Of a DNA stretch of 6,733 bases, positions 5,730 through 6,733 are shown one piece after another (within the stretch, counting starts at the first letter, position 1; every line of letters starts with the position of its first letter). The DNA comes from Candidatus Poribacteria bacterium (GTDB lineage Bacteria; Poribacteria; WGA-4E; GCA-2687025), in assembly GCA_027625215.1 (NCBI GenBank), contig JAQBWJ010000126.1, forward strand, positions 1-6,733. The letters are read 5' to 3'. The notes under the pieces are model-generated. The model saw only the letters and a list, made by a program, of their open reading frames with translations, ran no database searches and had not been told where the DNA came from. The translations under genes and the position numbers were made by a program.

Positions 5730-6733
5730 ATGCCGAAATCTCGCCGCGTCGTCTTCACCGCGCCGAAAACAACGGAGATGCAGGATGTCACCGTCCCTGA
5801 CCCGGGTGACGGGGACGTTCTCATCGACGCGGAACTGACGCTTATCAGTCCCGGCACCGAGCGCGCGAACCTTCTCGCGCTGGAGAACACGCCGGGCACG
5901 TTCCCGCGCGGCGTCGGATACAGCATGGTCGGGCATGTTGGAGAGGTTGGCAGAGGCGTGACGTCGTTGAAAGTGGGAGATCGCGTCGTCTGCGCGGCCT
6001 CGCACATGAGCCGCGCCGTCGTGAAAGCGGATAGGTGCGTCATCGTGCCGGAGGGCGTCGCGTCGGACGAGGCGACCTTCTTCAACCTCGCGGCGATTGC
6101 GATGCAGGGCGTCCGCAAGGCGCGTATCGAAGTTGGCGAGGGCGTCGCGGTGTTCGGCGGCGGGTTGATCGGGCTGTTGGCGGCGCGTTTGGCAAAGGTG
6201 AACGGAGCTGCGCCCATTATCCTGATGGATTTGCATGAGGCTAGACGGAAATTCGCCATTGAGTTTGCGGCGGATGCGTCGCTTGATCCGCGCGGCGACG
6301 GCTTCAAGGACGCGCTGGCGGAGGTGTTTCGTCATTCGCCGTACGCGCCGCCTCAGGTCGTCATCGAGGCGACGGGCTTCGCGGAGGTGATCGTTCAGGC
6401 GTTTGATGCGGCGGGCTGGATGGCGCGAGTCGTGCTTCTCGGCAGTTCGCGCGGCGCGACTCCCAACGTCGATTTTTATCGGGACGTTCACAAGAAAGGG
6501 CTGACGCTGCTCGGAGCGCACGCCTCAACCATCCCGCCTCGCGAATCGTCCGCGACGTTGTGGAAGTGGGACGACAACGTGCGCGCCTTTTTCCAACTGT
6601 TGCAATATGGGCGGATGTCCACGAAGCCGCTCATCACGCATCATGTCCCCTCCGAACAAGCGCCCCAGATGTTCGACCGGATCGGCGAATGGGACCCGAA
6701 CGTATTGGGCGCGATTCTCGATTGGCGGGCGTA
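5730..6733 (+). CDS. Zinc-less medium-chain dehydrogenase (MDR superfamily), stop codon cut by window end
   Basis: A 334-residue oxidoreductase related to zinc-binding alcohol and polyol dehydrogenases, probably acting on a sugar or sugar derivative with a nicotinamide cofactor. The frame runs from the ATG at 5730 to the window edge. The last two bases are TA after DWRA, so the stop is probably cut by one base and the protein nearly complete. An N-terminal GroES-like domain (about 1-125) includes VGEVGRGVTSLKVGDRV (70-86). The Rossmann domain has VFGGGLIG (141-148) as its glycine-rich loop, with Asp167 after the second strand (IILMD), which favours NAD(H) over NADP(H). The catalytic zinc ligands are missing: the Cys-Gly-x-Asp site is replaced by ISPGTER (39-45) and the Gly-His-Glu site by GYSMVGH (63-69). 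The four-cysteine structural zinc loop is also absent. The S-x-G-T-E-type motif recalls the BchC and bi-domain oxidoreductase branch. The short distance to the GH2-like frame suggests joint expression in sugar metabolism. Confidence 0.88.
   Translation, partial: MPKSRRVVFTAPKTTEMQDVTVPDPGDGDVLIDAELTLISPGTERANLLALENTPGTFPRGVGYSMVGHVGEVGRGVTSLKVGDRVVCAASHMSRAVVKADRCVIVPEGVASDEATFFNLAAIAMQGVRKARIEVGEGVAVFGGGLIGLLAARLAKVNGAAPIILMDLHEARRKFAIEFAADASLDPRGDGFKDALAEVFRHSPYAPPQVVIEATGFAEVIVQAFDAAGWMARVVLLGSSRGATPNVDFYRDVHKKGLTLLGAHASTIPPRESSATLWKWDDNVRAFFQLLQYGRMSTKPLITHHVPSEQAPQMFDRIGEWDPNVLGAILDWRA

Noticed and set aside
5096..5800. 234-codon + strand frame crossing the TAG of the GH2-like gene, considered as a frameshifted continuation
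   Set aside because: It is in a different frame and Arg-rich. The continuation of the GH2-like protein is found in the original frame, so no frameshift is needed.
5373..6521. 382-codon open frame on the minus strand across the GH2-like end and the dehydrogenase
   Set aside because: Its translation is rich in Arg, His and Asp with no recognisable domain, and it lies opposite a well-supported dehydrogenase. It is a shadow of the GC-rich codon pattern.

Overview
The window is a bacterial segment, GC-rich by eye, with every credible gene on the + strand and tight spacing (about 20-100 bases between genes). Each gene is preceded by a recognisable ribosome binding site, though the one before the WD40 gene is weak. 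In order it holds: the 3' part of a futalosine-pathway menaquinone gene (mqnD); a phytanoyl-CoA dioxygenase (PhyH) family Fe(II)/2-oxoglutarate oxygenase; an exported WD40-repeat protein; a large glycoside hydrolase family 2-like protein whose last 71 codons are cut off by one in-frame TAG; and a medium-chain dehydrogenase (MDR superfamily) without the usual zinc ligands, whose stop codon is cut by the last base of the window.

The mix of PhyH oxygenase, WD40 protein, GH2-like hydrolase and zinc-less MDR dehydrogenase recalls genomes of uncultured carbohydrate-degrading lineages such as Candidatus Poribacteria and neighbouring groups. This is an inference from gene content only, with no marker gene here to prove it. 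The futalosine mqnD indicates a menaquinone-using bacterium.

Layout: 1-593 mqnD (5' end outside the window); 615-1298 PhyH-like; 1338-2756 WD40; 2757-2855 the only sizeable intergenic gap, with a candidate extended -10 promoter; 2856-5492 GH2-like body; 5493-5708 its detached C-terminus in the same frame; 5730-6733 dehydrogenase. mqnD and phyH are 21 bases apart and may share a transcript. The GH2-like gene and the dehydrogenase are also 21 bases apart and plausibly form a sugar- or glycoside-processing pair. No functional link between mqnD and the carbohydrate genes is evident.

The two points most worth checking are the in-frame TAG in the GH2-like gene (nonsense mutation, sequencing error or read-through) and the altered active-site motifs of that protein: His-Asp where the family normally has Asn-Glu, while the nucleophile-type Glu is kept. 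No RNA genes, CRISPR arrays, mobile elements or long repeats were seen.
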